Origin: Archangiaceae bacterium
Lineage (GTDB): Bacteria > Myxococcota > Myxococcia > Myxococcales > Myxococcaceae
Direction of reading: 5' to 3'
Length of the DNA stretch: 64,000 nucleotides
Assembly: GCA_016714225.1 (NCBI GenBank)
Contig: JADJNS010000003.1
Location: forward strand, 667,662-731,661
The position numbers and the translations under genes are program-made. Below, piece after piece: positions 60,856 to 64,000 of this stretch (position 1 is the first letter of the stretch; each line of letters begins with the position of its first letter). The notes under the pieces were generated by a model. It ran no database searches, was not told where the DNA came from, and worked only from the letters and a program-made list of their open reading frames with translations.

Positions 60856-62724
60856 ATGATCGTCAAGTGCGAACAGTGCCAGACGCGGTTCAAGATCCCC
60901 GACGACAAGGTCACCGATAAGGGGGTCAAGGTCCGCTGCACCAAGTGCCAGCACACCTTCCGAGTCAAAAAGGAGGGTGATGCGGCGACGCCCGTGGCGG
61001 CGCCGGTCGACCCCTTCGACAAGTTCGGCCCCGCCACCGGCCCGGAGCCGGGTGAAGAGACCCGCCCCGCGATGTTCGCGCTGGGCGTGCAGGCCACGAA
61101 GAGTGGAAACCTGGCCGCGCTCTCCGACCCCTTCGCCGGCAACGACCCGGGGTCAGACCCCTTCGAGTCGCCCACCCGGGTGGCGCCGGTGCCCCAGCCG
61201 CCTCCCGGCAAGCGGCCGCTCAACGAGCCCTCGCCGTTCGATTTCTCGTCGCTCTCTGCAGCGCCGCCTGCCGCTGCGCCCAAGGCCAAGGGCTTCGAGC
61301 CACAGCCGTTCGACTTCGGCTCGCTCCCGCCCGCTTCGCCGCAGCCGGGTCACTCTGACGTGACGCAGCGGGCCCCGATTCCCGGGCCGCCCCGGTCGAG
61401 CTTCGAGCCGCAGCCCTTCGACTTCAGTGCGCTGCCCCCCGCCGCCGAGCCGCCGCCTGCGCCCAAGGCCGCCGAGTCGAGCGGCCGACGGGCTTTGGCG
61501 CAGGCGAAGCCGTCGAGCTTCGAGCCGCAGCCCTTCGACTTCAGCTCGCTGGGTGAAGAAGCGGCCCCTCGTGCTGCCGCCCCTCCGCCGCCGCTGCCGC
61601 GGGCTGCTCCGGCACCCGCCAACTTCGACCAGCAGCCGTTCGATTTCAGCTCGCTCGAGACCTCGGCCGCACCGCCGGCGCCCCCACCGCCGCCGCAGCG
61701 GGTGCCGACCAAGACCCAGGCCGGCGCGACCCGGCAGGCGCCGGCCACCTCGGCGCCCAAGCCCGTTGCCCCGCCGCCGCGGCCGGCACCGGCGCCGCCG
61801 CCCGACTTCGACCTTGGCCCGGCGATGGACTTCGGGCCCTCCGAGCCGGCGGCGCCGGCTCCCCGGCCGCGCCCCACGCCGGCGGCGGTGACGCAGCCGC
61901 ACGCGCGCACCGTGGTGCCACCGATGCCTGGCGGTGGGGGCCTGCTGGGAGACATTCCCGCCGACCCCAACTCGCTGTCGATGGAGCGCGACGACGGCCT
62001 GCAGGCGTCTCCCGAGGCGCGTGGCGCGCTGTTCGACATGCCCGAGTCGGAGCCGATCGACAACCAGCTCCAGCCGGCCGAGCCGGCAGAGCAGGTCGCG
62101 GTGGCGAAGATCGCCCTCAAGAAGGTGGCGGTCGGCCAGGTGAGCAAGCCCGACGAGGAGCAGGTGTCTTCGTCGCGGCGGCCCAAGCGCAGCCCGGTAG
62201 CGGTGGTGTGGAACGCGGTCAGCGCGCTGGTGCTCTCGGGCATGTTGGTGGTGCTGCTGATGGTGGTGGCGAACGAGGGCAAGGTCGACGCGTCGCTCTC
62301 GTGGGCGAAGCTCAAGGCCCTGTTCGCCAAGCCGCGCGAGCTGGTGGCGTTCGACATCTCGAATGGGCTCTACGACACCCGGGCCGGCAAGCCGGTCTTC
62401 TACGTGCGCGGCGAGGTGAAGAACCGCGGCGCGCGTGCGGGGCGGGTGAAGGTGAAGGCCGAGATTCTCGACGGCGAAGACCTGATGCGCGCCGCCGAAG
62501 GGTACGTGGGCGCCACCCCGTCGCCCGAAGATCTGTACGCGGTGGCGACCGCCGATGACGTGGCGAAGCTCTCGGCCCGGCTCGCCTCGAGCGCCGCGCC
62601 AGTGCAGCCCGGCGCCGAGCATTCGTTTCTGGTGGTGTTCTACGAGTACCCGCCCGACCTGAAAGACTTCCGGGTTCGGGTGACGGTGACTCCCGACGAC
62701 GGGCCCACCGCCGCGCGCTTTTAG
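60856..62724 (+). CDS. Zinc-ribbon (MJ0042-type) membrane protein with FEPQPFDFSSL repeats
   Basis: 622 residues from ATG 60856. The N-terminal zinc ribbon has two CxxC pairs (CEQCQTRFKIPDDKV, RCTKCQHTFRV; residues about 5-40). A long Pro/Ala-rich region carries a repeated peptide close to FEPQPFDFSSL at about residues 126, 146, 182, 221 and 256, and a degenerate one near 317. One transmembrane helix is at about 450-472. The extracytoplasmic C-terminus matches DUF3426 (VAFDISNGLYDTRAGKPVFYVRGEVKNRG ... LVVFYEYPPDLKDFRVRV). Similar zinc-ribbon/DUF3426 proteins are widespread in Proteobacteria with unknown role. Confidence 0.82.
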   Translation: MIVKCEQCQTRFKIPDDKVTDKGVKVRCTKCQHTFRVKKEGDAATPVAAPVDPFDKFGPATGPEPGEETRPAMFALGVQATKSGNLAALSDPFAGNDPGSDPFESPTRVAPVPQPPPGKRPLNEPSPFDFSSLSAAPPAAAPKAKGFEPQPFDFGSLPPASPQPGHSDVTQRAPIPGPPRSSFEPQPFDFSALPPAAEPPPAPKAAESSGRRALAQAKPSSFEPQPFDFSSLGEEAAPRAAAPPPPLPRAAPAPANFDQQPFDFSSLETSAAPPAPPPPPQRVPTKTQAGATRQAPATSAPKPVAPPPRPAPAPPPDFDLGPAMDFGPSEPAAPAPRPRPTPAAVTQPHARTVVPPMPGGGGLLGDIPADPNSLSMERDDGLQASPEARGALFDMPESEPIDNQLQPAEPAEQVAVAKIALKKVAVGQVSKPDEEQVSSSRRPKRSPVAVVWNAVSALVLSGMLVVLLMVVANEGKVDASLSWAKLKALFAKPRELVAFDISNGLYDTRAGKPVFYVRGEVKNRGARAGRVKVKAEILDGEDLMRAAEGYVGATPSPEDLYAVATADDVAKLSARLASSAAPVQPGAEHSFLVVFYEYPPDLKDFRVRVTVTPDDGPTAARF

Positions 62725-62731
62725 ACGCACC

Positions 62732-63484
62732 ATGCCTTCGCGGGAAGACGCGCGGGAGATCGCGCTACACCTGAGGTCGCTGGCCGGCGGCGAAGACGTC
62801 ACCCGGCTCGCCGCGGCGCGGCTGTTGGCCCGCCTCTCACCGATGGACGCGACCGAGCTGCTGCACGAGGTGATCGCCCTGGCCCGCGACGGGTTCGAGC
62901 CGGCGCGCGCCAGCCTCTCGGCGTTCACCCGGGCGCTCGAGCGCGAGGCGGCGCAGATGCCCTACGCGGCGCAGCTCAAGCGCGTGGCCGCGCTGTCGGA
63001 CCAGCGCGAGGTCGAGACCCTGTTCGTCGACGACCGCCAGCCGGCCCAGCAATACAACGTCGACGCGGCCAAGCGCGCCGACGCCCGGCTCTTCACCCAG
63101 TCGCTGGGCCACATGAAGACGCAGGCCCGGCTGACCAGAAACCCCGACCAGCTGGCGCGGCTGGCGGTAGCTTCGAACCCCGAAGTGGTGCGCAACGTGC
63201 TCATCAACCCGCGAGTGACCGAGGCCCTGGTGGTGCGCATCGCGGCGCGCCGGCCGGCCCGCCCCGAGCCGCTGGTCGAGATCTGGCACTCGGCCCGTTG
63301 GGCTTCGCGGCCGGCGGTGCGGCGGGCGCTGGCCTTCAACCCGTACCTGCCGCCCGACGTGGGCACCAAGATCGTGCCGCTGCTCTCGTTGGCCGATCTG
63401 CGCGAGCTCTCGCGCGACAACTCGGTGCACCCGGCGCTGCGCGACCAGGCCAAGGCGTTGCTCGACGTGGCGAAAGACCCGTGA
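62732..63484 (+). CDS. Helical-repeat hypothetical protein
   Basis: 250 residues, soluble, almost all helical. The C-terminal half shows HEAT/DUF2336-like repeats with the recurring pattern of Asn-Pro after a helix (TRNPDQLARLAVASNPEVVRNVLINPRVTEALVVRIAA; RRALAFNPYLPPDVGTKIVPLLSLADLREL). This resembles leucine-rich-variant or DUF2336-type alpha solenoids used for protein binding. It follows the zinc-ribbon gene by seven bases, and its stop overlaps the next gene's GTG, so the three are probably one transcript. No catalytic motif seen. Confidence 0.72.
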   Translation: MPSREDAREIALHLRSLAGGEDVTRLAAARLLARLSPMDATELLHEVIALARDGFEPARASLSAFTRALEREAAQMPYAAQLKRVAALSDQREVETLFVDDRQPAQQYNVDAAKRADARLFTQSLGHMKTQARLTRNPDQLARLAVASNPEVVRNVLINPRVTEALVVRIAARRPARPEPLVEIWHSARWASRPAVRRALAFNPYLPPDVGTKIVPLLSLADLRELSRDNSVHPALRDQAKALLDVAKDP

Positions 63485-64000
63485 GCACCACCTCGCTGAG
63501 CCAGTCGCCGCTGTGGCGCTGGAGCAGCCAGTTCTACGAGCGCGTCTCGACCGACGCCTGGGCCAGGAGCCTGGTGCCGTGGCGGCTCACCAACAGCGTG
63601 CGGGTGGCCGAGGCCTATGCGCGCATGGTCACCGCCTGGCGCACCGATCTGGTCGCCTCGGGGCACAAGGCCGCTGACGCTCCCATCGAGGTGCTGGAGC
63701 TGGGCGGCGGCTCGGGTCGGCTGGCGTTTCACCTGGTGCGCTGGCTCGAGGCCGCCAAGGTGCCCTTTCAGCTCACCTGGAGCGATGCGGCCGGGTCGAG
63801 CGTCGAGGCGTTCGCCGGCCGGCCGTTCGTGCGCGCGCGGGCAGGGGTCGTCGAGGCGATGACCCTCGACGCGTGCCGCGAGTCGCTGGGCCCGCCGCTC
63901 GCGCCCGACGTGGTGATCGCCAACTACGTGTTCGATTCGCTGCCTCACGACGCCTGGGCGCTGCGCTCGGGGAAGCTGTTCGAGCAGCAGGTGCGCGTCG
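63481..64000 (+). CDS. SAM-dependent methyltransferase-like protein (truncated at window end)
   Basis: Starts with GTG 63481, overlapping the previous stop, and stays open to the right edge (173 residues visible). The N-terminus, SQFYERVSTDAWARSLVPW, is followed at about residues 74-90 by VLELGGGSGRLAFHLVRWL, a class I methyltransferase motif I (glycine-rich SAM loop). Later, VVIANYVFDSLPHDAW resembles the motif after strand 4 in methyltransferases of the MidA/NDUFAF7 type. The substrate cannot be told from the visible part. Confidence 0.65.
   Translation, partial: MSTTSLSQSPLWRWSSQFYERVSTDAWARSLVPWRLTNSVRVAEAYARMVTAWRTDLVASGHKAADAPIEVLELGGGSGRLAFHLVRWLEAAKVPFQLTWSDAAGSSVEAFAGRPFVRARAGVVEAMTLDACRESLGPPLAPDVVIANYVFDSLPHDAWALRSGKLFEQQVRV

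Overview
The window is dense, very GC-rich bacterial DNA with strong third-position G/C. It most likely comes from a Myxococcota (myxobacterial) chromosome. Supporting signs are a Ser/Thr kinase with an HRDVSPHN loop fused to an ATPase and TPRs, an FHA protein, many lipoproteins, a LolCE/LolD system, BamA, paired Get3-like ATPases and a zinc-ribbon (MJ0042-type) protein. This assignment is from gene content and style only. I saw no tRNA, rRNA, CRISPR array or insertion sequence. No gene-free stretch exceeds 300 bases.

Layout. 0-5.5 kb: end of a membrane protein, a DUF2079 membrane protein, Fe-type superoxide dismutase, prfB with its programmed +1 frameshift, a secreted TPR/Cys-rich protein and an L,D-transpeptidase-like protein. 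5.5-12.8 kb: a heavy-metal RND efflux operon (TolC-like, adaptor, CzcA/CusA-like pump) followed by its response regulator and sensor kinase, with a candidate operator in front. 12.9-20.1 kb: thiolase, ECF sigma factor with a small membrane partner, lysS, an unusually large LolC/E-like permease and lolD. 20.2-24.8 kb: bamA, FHA protein and a CBM9-like lipoprotein. 24.8-32.6 kb, mostly minus strand: glycogen phosphorylase, M23 peptidase, a small hypothetical gene, a large frameshifted lipoprotein and a cytochrome c-like lipoprotein. 32.7-38.8 kb: DJ-1/PfpI protein, hybrid histidine kinase, GH76 lipoprotein and ACT-domain malic enzyme. 38.9-44.8 kb, minus strand: a helical hypothetical protein, then the conserved PrkA / DUF444 / SpoVR stress module. 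44.9-51.2 kb: a papain-like hypothetical protein, the large kinase-ATPase-TPR protein and a GT39-like membrane protein. 51.2-54.6 kb: ruvX-mltG, then a harpin-like protein with an LcrH/SycD-like TPR chaperone, closed by a strong terminator. 54.6-64 kb: an operon of two Get3-like ATPases, a TPR lipoprotein and an M48 protease; a coiled-coil/ParA pair; a PhaR-like regulator; the zinc-ribbon protein; a helical-repeat protein; and a truncated methyltransferase-like gene.

How the genes work together. Envelope biogenesis dominates (BamA, Lol permease/ATPase, MltG, M23, L,D-transpeptidase, M48, many lipoproteins), alongside signalling and stress functions (two histidine kinases, ECF sigma, Ser/Thr kinase, FHA, PrkA module). 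The efflux operon with its two-component pair is a self-contained metal-resistance unit.

Quality caveat. Three genes (CzcA-like pump, large lipoprotein, SpoVR) are each split by one apparent single-base indel, and prfB lacks an in-frame stop for what looks like the same kind of reason. All four sit in G/C-rich runs, so base-level sequence errors are the simplest explanation. The most novel-looking items are the orphan type III-secretion-like substrate/chaperone pair, the extended Lol permease, the asymmetric Get3-like pair and a 36-bp dispersed repeat.
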